This document shows, one piece after another, positions 22,858-31,342 of a stretch of 49,958 bases of DNA (the stretch's first letter is position 1; each line of letters starts with the position of its first letter). Below the pieces are notes generated by a model, which saw only the letters and a program-made list of their open reading frames with translations, had not been told where the DNA came from and searched no databases. The position numbers and the translations under genes are program-made. Source of the DNA: Pseudomonas fluorescens (GTDB lineage: Bacteria > Pseudomonadota > Gammaproteobacteria > Pseudomonadales > Pseudomonadaceae); NCBI RefSeq assembly GCF_902497895.1, contig NZ_CABVHQ010000045.1, positions 1 to 49,958 on the forward strand, read 5' to 3'.

Positions 22858-23057
22858 TTTTCAATTCCTCCAGGTTGAGAGCGTTGCAATAGCTGTTGCA
22901 CCTCGCATGCCAGTCTGGATCTGAAACATTATCGTTATTTTTCAAATAGTTAACTTTTAAAGGCAAATCTGTATCCGCGTTATTTGCATGATCTGTCATT
23001 TGGCCTGCATGCAGAATGCCTGTATTTTCCAGAACGAAGAATCAAGACGGCTGTGCC

Positions 23058-23294
23058 ATGAATCCCGAAAAGCTCGAACTGCTGGTCACTCGCGAAATGC
23101 CCTTTGGCAAATACAAGGGCCGCATCATTGCCGACCTGCCCGGCCAATACCTCAACTGGTTCGCTCGCCAGGGTTTCCCTCACGGTGAATTAGGCGGATT
23201 GCTGGCGTTGATGCAGGAGATCGATCACAACGGGTTGTCCGACCTGCTCGACCCGTTGCGCGCCAAGCACGGCAAACCCAAACCGCGACACTGA
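23058..23294 (+). CDS. DUF3820 family protein
   Basis: A 78-residue protein with the DUF3820 core MPFGKYKGRIIADLPGQYLNWFARQGFP, shared with part of some exonuclease proteins and with single-domain proteins of unknown role (also called QSregVF_b). I take ATG 23058, since the family begins shortly before this core. The basic end (RAKHGKPKPRH) is usual. It is followed after 11 bases by the aminotransferase gene, so they may be co-transcribed. Function unknown. Confidence 0.75.
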   Translation: MNPEKLELLVTREMPFGKYKGRIIADLPGQYLNWFARQGFPHGELGGLLALMQEIDHNGLSDLLDPLRAKHGKPKPRH

Positions 23295-23305
23295 GCGAGT
23301 CAACC

Positions 23306-24487
23306 ATGCCCGAGAACTCTTACCACGCCTACGATGAAGCTTTTTGGCAGATGTTCGCCGACCGCTACGAAGTCGAGCCAGGCCCCATCAACCTGGAAAA
23401 CGGTTACTTCGGCCGCATGAGCCGCACCGTGGTGGATGAATACGAGCGCAATATCGCCTTCATCAACCGCAGCAACTCGGTGTATGTGCGCCAGCATTTC
23501 GAACAAGTCGATAGTGTGCGGATTCGCGGGCAACTGGCCGATTTGTTGGGGGTCGACGCCAACGCAGTCGCCTTCACCCGTTGCGCCTCGGATGCCCTGC
23601 AATCGCTGATTCGTAACTACAACGGCTTGCAACCGGGCGATCAAGTGCTGCTCAGCGACCTGGAGTACGGCACGGTCAAAGGCGCGATGCGCTGGCTGGC
23701 GCGCCAGCGCGGGGTAGAAGTGATCGAGATCGAACATCCCCACCCCGCCAGCTTCGACAGCCTGCTGGCAAGCTACCGCGAGGCTTTTGTGCGCTACCCG
23801 CGCCTGAAGCTGATGGCACTGACCCACGTAACCCACCGCACCGGGCTGGTGATGCCGGTCCAGGCGATTGCCGCGGCGGCGCGGGGACATGGGGTCGATG
23901 TGATCCTCGACGGCGCCCACGCCCTCGGCCAAATCGAGTTCGACCTCGAAGAGCTGGGTATTTCCTTTGCCGGTTTCAATCTGCAGAAATGGATCGGCGC
24001 GCCGCTGACCCTGGGCTTTCTCTATATCGCCCCGCGGCGTCTGGCCGACATTGATCCGGACATGGGAGAAAGTCATTTCCCGATCACCGACATTCGCTCG
24101 CGCACGGCCCACAGCACGCCGAACATTCCGGCGCTGCTGACCTTGCCGCTGGTGTTTGAGGAGCATCGGGTCATGGGCGGTTCGGCCGCCAAAGGCGCGC
24201 GACTGAATTATTTGCGCAATCTGTGGGTGAACGAAGTTCAAAAACTGCCGGGCATCGAAGTGATGACCCCGGACGACCCGCGACTGTACTGCGGCATCAC
24301 CTCGATGCGCTTCACCCGGCACGTCGATCAGCAGGTGATGGCCGAGCGGCTGCTCAACGACTACAACCTGTTTACCGTGGTGCGCAGTGGCTCGGCGTGC
24401 GGGCCGTGCATTCGGATTACCCCGGGGTTTACCACCAGCGCGGCGGATATGCGGTTATTGGCCAAGGCGCTGATTGAACTGAGCTGA
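23306..24487 (+). CDS. Class V aminotransferase-like PLP enzyme
   Basis: A 393-residue fold-type I PLP enzyme of the class V group (cysteine desulfurase / isopenicillin N epimerase type). The Asp that binds the pyridine nitrogen lies in VILDGAHALGQIEFD, and the Schiff-base lysine in FNLQKWIGAPLTLGF. GGSAAKGARLNYLRNLW and SACGPCIRITPGF are family-like C-terminal segments. The reaction cannot be told from sequence; the epimerase/lyase branch seems closest. It is followed by a large palindromic repeat, and no pathway genes are adjacent. Confidence 0.75.
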   Translation: MPENSYHAYDEAFWQMFADRYEVEPGPINLENGYFGRMSRTVVDEYERNIAFINRSNSVYVRQHFEQVDSVRIRGQLADLLGVDANAVAFTRCASDALQSLIRNYNGLQPGDQVLLSDLEYGTVKGAMRWLARQRGVEVIEIEHPHPASFDSLLASYREAFVRYPRLKLMALTHVTHRTGLVMPVQAIAAAARGHGVDVILDGAHALGQIEFDLEELGISFAGFNLQKWIGAPLTLGFLYIAPRRLADIDPDMGESHFPITDIRSRTAHSTPNIPALLTLPLVFEEHRVMGGSAAKGARLNYLRNLWVNEVQKLPGIEVMTPDDPRLYCGITSMRFTRHVDQQVMAERLLNDYNLFTVVRSGSACGPCIRITPGFTTSAADMRLLAKALIELS

Positions 24488-24493
24488 GTCAGT

Positions 24494-24654
24494 AAAGGAA
24501 TTTCTGGCTTCGCACATTCCCCCGTAACAGCTGCCGCAGGCTGCGTTCGGCTGCGAAGCAGTCGCAGATCCTGCCTCCACGGTTAACCTGAAAAACCGCG
24601 GTGCCTGATTTTACGACTGCTGCGCAGCCGAACGCAGCCTGCGGCAGCTGCTAC
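24494..24654. repeat. Large palindromic repeat element, copy B
   Basis: Starts with the flank AAAGGAATTTCTGGCTTCGC and has arms at about 24524-24565 and 24611-24654 containing TGCGTTCGGCTGCGAAGCAG. Near-identical in layout to copies A and C. Confidence 0.85.
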
Positions 24655-24692
24655 GGATGGCAGTACATCAGGCATACCTGTTTCTTACAGGC

Positions 24693-24725
24693 AAAAAAAA
24701 ACGGCGCACTGACCAAGTGCGCCGT
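24693..24725 (-). terminator. Rho-independent terminator of the zwf-pgl-eda operon
   Basis: ACGGCGCACT, loop of five, AGTGCGCCGT, followed on the minus strand by nine T. It lies 38 bases after the eda stop. Confidence 0.9.
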
Positions 24726-24763
24726 AAAGCCGTAGAACAACAACGATTTTCAGTAAAATCAAA

Positions 24764-25429
24764 TCAGTCCAGCAGAGCCAATGCCTCGGCGGTGCATTCC
24801 TGGATCCGGGCCCAGTCGCCATTTTTGATCCACTCCGGATCCAGCATCCAGCTGCCGCCGACGCACATCACATTCTTCAACGCCATGTAGCTCTTGATAT
24901 TGGCCGGAGTGACGCCGCCAGTCGGGCAGAAACGCACTTCGCCGAACGGACCGCCAAGGGCTTTGATCGCCGCGACGCCGCCGCTGACTTCCGCCGGGAA
25001 CAGCTTGAAGCGGCGGTAACCCAGTGCGTAGCCTTCCATGATCCCGGACGCATTGCTGATCCCTGGCAACAGCGGAATCGGGCTGTCGGCACTGGCTTCA
25101 AGCAAGTCGCGAGTAATGCCTGGAGTGACGATGAACTGCGAGCCGGCCGCTTCAGCAGCGGCAAGCATGCTGCGATCAAGCACGGTACCGGCACCGGTGA
25201 CCAGCTCCGGGCGTTGTTCACGCAGCACACGAATCGCCTGCAGGCCAAACTGTGAACGCAGGGTCACTTCCAGGGCAGTCAAACCACCAGCGGCCAGCGC
25301 ATCGGCCAGCGGCAGAATGTCTTGCTCGCGGGCGATGGTGATCACCGGCAGAATCCGCGCCTTGGCGCAGAGACTGTCGATCAGGGCAACTTTGTCCGCC
25401 ATGGAAACGGTCGGGAGTGGATTTGTCAT
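24764..25429 (-). CDS. eda: KDPG/KHG aldolase Eda
   Basis: Cleaves 2-keto-3-deoxy-6-phosphogluconate to pyruvate and glyceraldehyde 3-phosphate, the last step of the Entner-Doudoroff pathway. LEVTLRSQFGLQAIRVLRE carries the catalytic glutamate, and RRFKLFPAE the Schiff-base lysine; the phosphate site is CPTGGVTPANI. I take ATG 25429 (221 residues, AAGGATCAG upstream). An in-frame ATG at 25450 overlaps the pgl stop as ATGA and would couple the two, adding seven residues. Third gene of zwf-pgl-eda. Confidence 0.93.
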   Translation of the reverse strand: MTNPLPTVSMADKVALIDSLCAKARILPVITIAREQDILPLADALAAGGLTALEVTLRSQFGLQAIRVLREQRPELVTGAGTVLDRSMLAAAEAAGSQFIVTPGITRDLLEASADSPIPLLPGISNASGIMEGYALGYRRFKLFPAEVSGGVAAIKALGGPFGEVRFCPTGGVTPANIKSYMALKNVMCVGGSWMLDPEWIKNGDWARIQECTAEALALLD

Positions 25430-25446
25430 AGCGGCTGATCCTTGGC

Positions 25447-26160
25447 TCATGGGCACCAGTAAATCTCTAACGTAGGTTGCAAAAACGCGCGAATCGGCAT
25501 TTCGGCGACAGAGTCGCCGGCCAGTGCGGCACTCAGGGTGGTCAGTTTGGACTGACCGGAAATCGACAGAACGGTGGTCTTGGCCGAGGCCAGTAGCGCA
25601 CGGCTCATGCTCAGGCGCTGATGGGGCACGGTTGGCGCCAGCATTGGCCAGCAACGGCGCGAGCCATCGGCCTTGAGCGCTTCTTCAAGGTTCGGGCTCT
25701 TTGGAAATAGCGAGGCGGTATGCCCATCGTCGCCCATGCCCAAAATCAGTACGTCGATCGAAGGCAACTCAGCCAGCAGGCGATCGGCGTGCTCGGCAGC
25801 CCGTTCAATGTTGGCGGCAGCGCTGTAAAGGCTGAGGAACTGCGCGTTGGCCGCCGGGCCTTGCAACAGGTAGCGTTTGAGCAGGCCGGCATTGCTGTCG
25901 GGATGCTCCACCGGGACCCAGCGCTCATCAGCCAGGCTGACCACCACATTCGCCCAATCCAGCGTCTGCTTGGCCAGGTGCTGGAAAAAAGCCACCGGGC
26001 TACGCCCACCGGACACCACCAGCACCGCAGTGCCGCGCTCGCTGATAGCGTCGCTTAACTGCTTGGCCACTTTCAGGGCCAGGCCTTCGGCCAGCAGCAC
26101 CGGGCTGCGGAACTCATGGGCGCTGACGCCCTGAGGCAGTTTCAATTCAGATATCGCCAT
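25447..26160 (-). CDS. pgl: 6-phosphogluconolactonase Pgl
   Basis: Hydrolyses 6-phosphogluconolactone to 6-phosphogluconate in the cytoplasm. The DevB/SOL-type motifs VVSGGRSPVAFFQ, SLADERWVPVEHPDSN and ILGMGDDGHTASLFPKS are clear. ATG 26160, with GGGAGG upstream, gives 237 residues and lies inside the last 14 bases of zwf, so translation is coupled. The stop is within four bases of a possible eda start. Middle gene of the operon. Confidence 0.93.
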   Translation of the reverse strand: MAISELKLPQGVSAHEFRSPVLLAEGLALKVAKQLSDAISERGTAVLVVSGGRSPVAFFQHLAKQTLDWANVVVSLADERWVPVEHPDSNAGLLKRYLLQGPAANAQFLSLYSAAANIERAAEHADRLLAELPSIDVLILGMGDDGHTASLFPKSPNLEEALKADGSRRCWPMLAPTVPHQRLSMSRALLASAKTTVLSISGQSKLTTLSAALAGDSVAEMPIRAFLQPTLEIYWCP

Positions 26161-27616
26161 ACCACGACCTCCCATCTCGCGTAATCAGTGCAATCGAGCT
26201 CATCGGCCCCCAGGACCCGGCCGCGTACGGCTTGGGCGCATCACCGGATTTCTTCCAACCGGCGATCAACTGGTCACACCATTTCCACGCGGCTTCGATT
26301 TCATCTTTACGGACAAACAGGTTCTGATTGCCACGCATGACTTCCAGCAACAACCGCTCGTAGGCATCGGGAATCCGTGCGCTGCGGTAGGTATCGGAAA
26401 AATTCAGCTGCAACGGACCGCTGCGCAGCTGCATGCCCTTGTCCAGGCCTTGTTCCTTGGTCATCACCCGCAGGGAAATACCTTCGTCCGGTTGCAGGCG
26501 GATGATCAGCTTGTTGCTGATCTGCAGGCGCTGCTCGGGGGCGAAGATGTAGTGCGACGGTTCCTTGAAGTGGATGACGATTTGCGACAGTTTCTGCGGC
26601 ATGCGCTTGCCGGTGCGCAGGTAAAACGGCACCCCGGCCCAACGCCAGTTGCGAATGTCGGCACGCAGCGCGACGAAGGTTTCGGTGTCGCTTTGGGTGT
26701 TGGAGTTTTCTTCCTCCAGATAACCCGGTACCGACTTGCCTTCGCTGTAACCGGCGATGTACTGGCCGCGCACCACTTGGGTGGTCAGGCCTTCCGGGCT
26801 GATCGGCGCCAGTGCCTTGAGCACCTTTACTTTTTCGTCACGGATGCTGTCGGCGGACAGGTCGGCCGGCGGGTCCATGGCGATCAGGCAGAGCAGCTGC
26901 AGCAGGTGATTCTGAATCATGTCCCGCAGCTGGCCAGCCTTGTCGAAGTAGCCCCAACGACCTTCGATACCGACCTTCTCGGCCACAGTGATTTCCACGT
27001 GGGAGATATAATTCTGGTTCCACTGGGTTTCGAACAGGCTGTTGGCAAAGCGCAGGGCGATCAGGTTCTGTACCGTCTCTTTGCCCAGGTAGTGGTCGAT
27101 CCGGTAGGTGCGGTTTTCCGGAAAGTACTGCGCCACCGCATCGTTGACCTTGCGCGACGACTCGAGGTCGGAGCCGATGGGTTTTTCCAGCACCACACGG
27201 GTGTTCTCGGTCAGGCCGACCTTCGACAGGTTCTCGCAGATCGCACCGTAGACCGCCGCTGGCGTGGCGAAGTAGGCAATCACCCGCTGCTTGCTTCCGG
27301 CCTGCTCGGCCAGGGCGACATAATCGTCAGCCTTGAGGAAGTCGACATGCAGATAGCTCAGGCGCGCCAGGAAGCGTTCAGCCAGCGCTTCGTCGAACTC
27401 CTTGGCACCTACATAACGGCGCAGTTCGGTCGCGATAAAGGCCAGATGCTGCTGCTCGCTGCCAGGCTCACGGGCCAATGCGATAATTCGCGTGTCCTCG
27501 TGCAGCAGGCCAGCGCCATCGAGTTGATACAAAGCAGGAAACAACTTGCGAAGCGCCAGATCGCCAAGGGCGCCGAACAGGGCAAAGGTGCAAGGTTCAA
27601 CCGTAATCGAAGGCAT
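26147..27616 (-). CDS. zwf: Glucose-6-phosphate 1-dehydrogenase Zwf
   Basis: Oxidises glucose 6-phosphate to the lactone with NAD(P)+, feeding the Entner-Doudoroff pathway and producing reducing power. The N-terminal nucleotide-binding loop is FGALGDLALRKLFPAL, the active-site signature RIDHYLGKETVQN (near residue 174) and the second substrate segment GVPFYLRTGKRMPQK. Length (489) is normal. First gene of zwf-pgl-eda, divergent from hexR. A HexR-like dyad lies 66-81 bases before the start, and an AAGAACAA motif, where the ribosome site would be, suggests Hfq/Crc control. Confidence 0.95.
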   Translation of the reverse strand: MPSITVEPCTFALFGALGDLALRKLFPALYQLDGAGLLHEDTRIIALAREPGSEQQHLAFIATELRRYVGAKEFDEALAERFLARLSYLHVDFLKADDYVALAEQAGSKQRVIAYFATPAAVYGAICENLSKVGLTENTRVVLEKPIGSDLESSRKVNDAVAQYFPENRTYRIDHYLGKETVQNLIALRFANSLFETQWNQNYISHVEITVAEKVGIEGRWGYFDKAGQLRDMIQNHLLQLLCLIAMDPPADLSADSIRDEKVKVLKALAPISPEGLTTQVVRGQYIAGYSEGKSVPGYLEEENSNTQSDTETFVALRADIRNWRWAGVPFYLRTGKRMPQKLSQIVIHFKEPSHYIFAPEQRLQISNKLIIRLQPDEGISLRVMTKEQGLDKGMQLRSGPLQLNFSDTYRSARIPDAYERLLLEVMRGNQNLFVRKDEIEAAWKWCDQLIAGWKKSGDAPKPYAAGSWGPMSSIALITRDGRSWYGDI

Positions 27617-27621
27617 GATGT

Positions 27622-27629
27622 TTGTTCTT
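27622..27629 (-). promoter_or_regulatory. Hfq/Crc-type A-rich motif in the zwf leader
   Basis: AAGAACAA on the minus strand fits AANAANAA and ends six bases before the zwf ATG, where the ribosome would bind. No better ribosome site is seen. Confidence 0.5.
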
Positions 27630-27681
27630 TTATCAAGTTAAGCTACAAATACCTTTTTCCAAGGCATCATTCAAGGGAAAA

Positions 27682-27697
27682 TGTAGTAATAACCACA
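27682..27697. promoter_or_regulatory. HexR operator candidate between zwf and hexR
   Basis: TGTAGTAATAACCACA is a dyad of the form TGTNGTNATNACNACA. HexR sites in Pseudomonas are described as TTGT and ACAA half-sites a fixed distance apart. Its position suits repression of zwf-pgl-eda. Confidence 0.6.
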
Positions 27698-27813
27698 ACA
27701 TTTGCTCAAAATATAGATTCCGAGTGGTGGTAGGTCGAGGCCATCAGTAGGATAGGCCACCGCCACGGGCCGATTCAAAGGCCCAATTTGCATAGCCGAC
27801 CAAGGAAATCCGA

Positions 27814-28683
27814 ATGGACCGCGTGCGAAACCTTCTGGAAACGATCCAGAAACGCCTCGAAGAATTGAACAAGGCTGAACGTAAAGTCGCCGAAGTCATC
27901 CTGCTCAATCCGCAGCAAGCGACCCGCTTCAGCATCGCCGCCCTCGCCCAGGCCGCTTCGGTCAGCGAGCCGACGGTCAACCGTTTCTGTCGCTCGTTCG
28001 GCGTCAGCGGCTACCCGGAACTCAAGCTGCAGCTGGCCCAGAGCCTGGCCAGCGGCGCGGCCTATGTCAGCCGTGCGGTGGAGGCCGATGACAACCCCGA
28101 AGCCTATACCCAGAAGATTTTCGGCAGCGCCATCGCGTCCCTCGACAGCGCCTGCCAGGCGCTGGACCCGAACCTGATCAGCCGCGCCGTCGACCTGTTG
28201 ATCCAGGCCCGGCAGATCCACTTCTTCGGTCTCGGCGCGTCGGCCCCGGTAGCCCTGGATGCCCAGCACAAGTTCTTCCGCTTCAACCTGGCCGTCACCG
28301 CCCATGCCGACGTGCTGATGCAGCGGATGATTGCTTCAGTGGCCCATACCGGCGAATTGTTCGTGATCATTTCCTACACCGGCCGCACCCGCGAACTGGT
28401 GGAAGTGGCGCGCATTGCCCGGGAGAACGGCGCTTCGGTACTCGGCCTGACCGCCGCCGGCTCGCCCCTGGCCAAGGCCAGCACCCTGAGCCTGAACATC
28501 CCGCTGCCGGAAGACACCGACATCTATATGCCGATGACCTCGCGGATCATCCAGCTTACGGTGCTCGACGTGCTTGCCACCGGCATGACCCTGCGCCGCG
28601 GCGTGGACTTCCAGCCGCACCTGCGCAAGATCAAGGAAAGCCTGAACGCCAGCCGGTATCCGATTGGGGATGAATTTAGTTAG
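27814..28683 (+). CDS. hexR: HexR, RpiR-family repressor of glucose catabolism
   Basis: Transcriptional repressor that leaves DNA when it binds KDPG. Residues 1-77 form an RpiR-type helix-turn-helix (FSIAALAQAASVSEPTVNRFCRSFGVSGYPELK); residues about 125-260 are a SIS sugar-phosphate domain (IHFFGLGASAPVALDAQHKF; VIISYTGRTRELVEVA). Length (289) is normal and AAGGAA before ATG supports the start. It is divergent from zwf with a shared control region. Expected targets in this window are zwf-pgl-eda, edd and gap. Confidence 0.93.
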   Translation: MDRVRNLLETIQKRLEELNKAERKVAEVILLNPQQATRFSIAALAQAASVSEPTVNRFCRSFGVSGYPELKLQLAQSLASGAAYVSRAVEADDNPEAYTQKIFGSAIASLDSACQALDPNLISRAVDLLIQARQIHFFGLGASAPVALDAQHKFFRFNLAVTAHADVLMQRMIASVAHTGELFVIISYTGRTRELVEVARIARENGASVLGLTAAGSPLAKASTLSLNIPLPEDTDIYMPMTSRIIQLTVLDVLATGMTLRRGVDFQPHLRKIKESLNASRYPIGDEFS

Positions 28684-28695
28684 GACGCTTCGCGT

Positions 28696-28772
28696 AAAAG
28701 ATCGCAGCCTGCGGCAGCTCCTACAGGTGTACGCCGGTCCTTTGTAGGAGCTGCCGCAGGCTGCGATCTTTT
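28696..28772. repeat. REP doublet between hexR and the mutarotase gene
   Basis: Two perfect 29-nt inverted arms (28696-28724, 28744-28772) of the GATCGCAGCCTGCGGCAGCT type. They lie between two convergent genes and may serve as terminator for both. Confidence 0.9.
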
Positions 28773-28781
28773 GATCTTGCT

Positions 28782-29636
28782 TTACCCCCCGACCCGCGCC
28801 TGCAAACTCAAATGCGCCCTCTCCCCCGGCGCCAGGCTGAGGCTGTCGGTCCCGCCTCGGGCCGCTTCGACGCAAACGAAGCCGCAGACTTCACTCCCAC
28901 TCACCCCCAACAACGGCCGCGGCCCGGGGTGCCAGACCACGGTGTCGGCGCTGTCCCCGGTATCGATGCACAACTCGCGCTGCCAGGCGTGATCAATCAG
29001 CTGCAATTCGCCGTCATGCTGGAATACCCGCTGGCAACCGCCCTCGACCCGCAACTCGCCCTGTTGTTGGCAAGCCTGACGACTCAATTGGTCATAACCC
29101 TGCACGCCATCGAGCCCAGACAGCGCTACCTCGCCAACATCACCAATACGCCAGTAGGCGTGCAATGCATGACTCAACTGGCACGGCAGGCTGTCCTGAT
29201 GCTCGGTGCTCAGGCGCAAGTCCAGGCTTTCCCCCAAGTGCGCGTGCAGGTCCACTTGCCAGTCACACAGCTGCAATTGCCAGTGCAGGCGCACGCCGTC
29301 GTCGCGACTGCTGCTGTCGAGCAGCTTCCAGTCAATCAAGCGTGCCCAGCCATGGGAAGGCCAGGCGTTTTCGCTGGGATGACGGCCATACCAGGGCCAG
29401 CACACCGGCACGCCACCACGAATCGCCCCAACCTGCGGCCACTTCGCCGCACACCAGAGCCAGGGTTTCTGCCCGTGTGGCTGAAAGTGCAACAGTTGTG
29501 CGCCCTGACGGCTGAACACCGCCTGACACAGCGGATGATCGATCACCAGCACGTCACGCGCCTGATAACGCTCCCAGGCAAAGGTGGGGCGTTCGCGCAG
29601 GGCGGTGAAAAAGCGTTGTAGCGGGTGCTCATGCAT
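28782..29636 (-). CDS. D-hexose-6-phosphate mutarotase (YeaD-like)
   Basis: Interconverts alpha and beta glucose 6-phosphate, preparing substrate for Zwf. Galactose-mutarotase-like beta protein of 284 residues. FSRQGAQLLHFQPHGQKPWLW and IRGGVPVCWPWYGRHP are the family's N-terminal motifs, HALHAYWRIGDV carries the first catalytic histidine region, and the catalytic acid is expected in VCVEAARGG. It is the last gene of the gts-oprB strand but has a terminator in front of it, so it may have its own promoter. Confidence 0.85.
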   Translation of the reverse strand: MHEHPLQRFFTALRERPTFAWERYQARDVLVIDHPLCQAVFSRQGAQLLHFQPHGQKPWLWCAAKWPQVGAIRGGVPVCWPWYGRHPSENAWPSHGWARLIDWKLLDSSSRDDGVRLHWQLQLCDWQVDLHAHLGESLDLRLSTEHQDSLPCQLSHALHAYWRIGDVGEVALSGLDGVQGYDQLSRQACQQQGELRVEGGCQRVFQHDGELQLIDHAWQRELCIDTGDSADTVVWHPGPRPLLGVSGSEVCGFVCVEAARGGTDSLSLAPGERAHLSLQARVGG

Positions 29637-29681
29637 GTGCCGCGGTCCTGAAAATCATTTGTCCTACCAGTTGAGATCATC

Positions 29682-29709
29682 GTGGCGAGGGAGCTTGCTC
29701 CCTCGCCAC
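29682..29709. repeat. Short perfect palindrome (GTGGCGAGGGAGC type)
   Basis: GTGGCGAGGGAGC-TT-GCTCCCTCGCCAC, a 13-bp stem. It is another REP type of this chromosome and lies between the mutarotase gene and oprB. Confidence 0.85.
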
Positions 29710-29756
29710 AAATATTGTGCTCCACTCGTGTTTCCACAGTGGCCGCACATCCCCCC

Positions 29757-29785
29757 CAAAAAAAACGGACAGCCTGGGCCATCCG
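29757..29785 (-). terminator. Rho-independent terminator of oprB
   Basis: On the minus strand GGATGGCC, a two-base gap, GGCTGTCC (two G-T pairs), then a run of T (nine A on the plus strand, 29758-29766). It is 40 bases after the oprB stop. Confidence 0.75.
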
Positions 29786-29824
29786 CAAAATGCGCACATA
29801 GAGAGGGAGCTTATCGCAGCTGCG

Positions 29825-31171
29825 TTAGAACACCGACTGAATTTTCAGCCCGGCGACGATCGCGTCGTCGACTTGGTCCACTCCACCCGGGTGTTTGATG
29901 TATTGCAGGTTAGGCCGCACGGTCAGCCAGTTAGTGACATGGAAACCGTAGTTGATCTCGGCGTTGTACTCGGTGTCCCGCACAGGCATGAAGCTTGGGT
30001 TGTCGTAGTCGTCGATACCGTTGGCGGCGTTGATCAGCCTGGTGTTTTTCTGCACATCTTCATTGACGTGGATGCGCGCGATACCGATGCCCATGTCGTC
30101 TTTCGGACGGGCATTGAACGGCCCTTTGTAGACCAGCATCAGCTGCTGGTAGTTGTCGACGACGTTGGTGTCCTTGTCATGGAAGGTAGCATTGGCAGCA
30201 ATGTTCAGGCCGCGGCTCTGGTCACCGTTGTGGTCGGTGAGTTGCTGCTGCGCCACGAACCAGTAGCCGGACTTGCTGCTGTGGCTGCGATAGGCATTGC
30301 CGCTCGTTGCCGCGTCCTGACCATTGGCGTCCTTCAACACATCATTGGCCTTGGCGGTGCTTTTGTAGTAACCAACGCGGTACTCGCCCGGCAGGCTGTT
30401 GACCTTGGGTGACCAAACCAGCTCGACCGGGATGATGGTGCCAGCGGTACCGCTGCCGCTGAGTTTGAAACCATTGCCGGTTTCCAGTTGCGACGGGTTC
30501 TGGTTATAGGCACCGATTTGTGCGTAGAACTCAGGTGTGATGTTGTACTTCACACGGATCGCCGCCTGGCTGACGGGCCAGTTGTACCAGATGTCGCCGA
30601 CCCAGTTACCCACTTGCGAGCCGCAGAACGCCAGGTTCTGGAAGTCGCACGGGAAGGTGTTGAAGTCTTCGCCTTCACCGAAATAGCCGACCTTGATATC
30701 CAGCGCGCCGTCGAAGTACTTCTGCTTGACCCACAACTGAGTCAGACGCCAGGTCTGCCCACGGCCCCAGACTTCCTGCGAGGAACTGAGAGTGCCTGCA
30801 CGCGGATCGCCGATACGGTCGTTGGAAATGTTGCGACCGCTACGCTCGGTTATCGCCAGTTTGAATTCGGCGTCGTTCCAGCCGAAGATCTTTTCCAGAT
30901 CCAGTTTCGCGCCGATCGCGAACTGGTCACTGTAACGTGCGGTGGTGTCGTCGTTGTAACCACCCTTGAGGTTGGAACCGACTTCGCCCACGTACTCCAG
31001 GGTGAAATCGTAGCCCGCTTCGATCAACCTGGTCCGCTCGCCCCCCCAGTCACCTGTCATCCATTGCGACTCGGAGCTGAACGCCTCAGCAGCCTGCACG
31101 CTGCCTGCCAGACTCATCAACGCAATCGCTGACAACTGGCAGATAAGCTGAGCGTTGTTCTTCATCATCAT
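29825..31171 (-). CDS. oprB: Carbohydrate-selective porin OprB
   Basis: Outer-membrane porin for glucose and related sugars. A signal peptide (LICQLSAIALMSLAGSVQA, cleaved before AEAF) precedes a 16-strand-type barrel with many aromatic-polar alternations. The N-terminal phrase WMTGDWGGERTRLIEAGYDFTLEY is typical of OprB, and the protein ends in F, as porins do. Three ATGs lie in a row; AGGATGTAGGG best suits the second or third. The leader has AATAACAATAA, an Hfq/Crc-type motif. It follows gtsD after a REP pair and is probably part of the gts transcript. Confidence 0.92.
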   Translation of the reverse strand: MMMKNNAQLICQLSAIALMSLAGSVQAAEAFSSESQWMTGDWGGERTRLIEAGYDFTLEYVGEVGSNLKGGYNDDTTARYSDQFAIGAKLDLEKIFGWNDAEFKLAITERSGRNISNDRIGDPRAGTLSSSQEVWGRGQTWRLTQLWVKQKYFDGALDIKVGYFGEGEDFNTFPCDFQNLAFCGSQVGNWVGDIWYNWPVSQAAIRVKYNITPEFYAQIGAYNQNPSQLETGNGFKLSGSGTAGTIIPVELVWSPKVNSLPGEYRVGYYKSTAKANDVLKDANGQDAATSGNAYRSHSSKSGYWFVAQQQLTDHNGDQSRGLNIAANATFHDKDTNVVDNYQQLMLVYKGPFNARPKDDMGIGIARIHVNEDVQKNTRLINAANGIDDYDNPSFMPVRDTEYNAEINYGFHVTNWLTVRPNLQYIKHPGGVDQVDDAIVAGLKIQSVF

Positions 31172-31186
31172 CCCTACATCCTCGTT

Positions 31187-31197
31187 TTATTGTTATT
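31187..31197 (-). promoter_or_regulatory. Hfq/Crc-type A-rich motif in the oprB leader
   Basis: AATAACAATAA on the minus strand, 16-26 bases before the first ATG and just upstream of the ribosome site; it contains AANAANAA. Confidence 0.5.
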
Positions 31198-31242
31198 AGC
31201 TGTTTTTATCTAACGCGGCTTACATCGGTTGCACATTCCCCT

Positions 31243-31330
31243 GTGGGAGCGAGCTTGCTCGCGATGGCGGTGTAGCAATCGACATTGATGTTGAATGTCA
31301 GTCCGCTATCGCGAGCAAGCTCGCTCCCAC
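31243..31330. repeat. REP doublet (GTGGGAGCGAGCTTGCTCGC type)
   Basis: GTGGGAGCGAGCTTGCTCGC at 31243 and its reverse complement ending at 31330, with an inner GACATT/AATGTC pair. It lies between gtsD and oprB in what is otherwise one strand of transport genes and may stabilise or trim the upstream mRNA. Confidence 0.9.
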
Positions 31331-31342
31331 ATTTTTTGATCT

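Noticed and set aside
23006..23015. CTGCATGCAG palindrome upstream of the DUF3820 gene
   Set aside because: A single 10-bp palindrome with no repeats and no known matching regulator is likely by chance.
11929..31132. Long open frames opposite mgtE, fadD1, fadD2, zwf and gtsD
   Set aside because: They lie entirely on the strand opposite to well-supported genes, have His/Gln/Arg-rich composition typical of antisense frames in GC-rich DNA, and lack ribosome sites.
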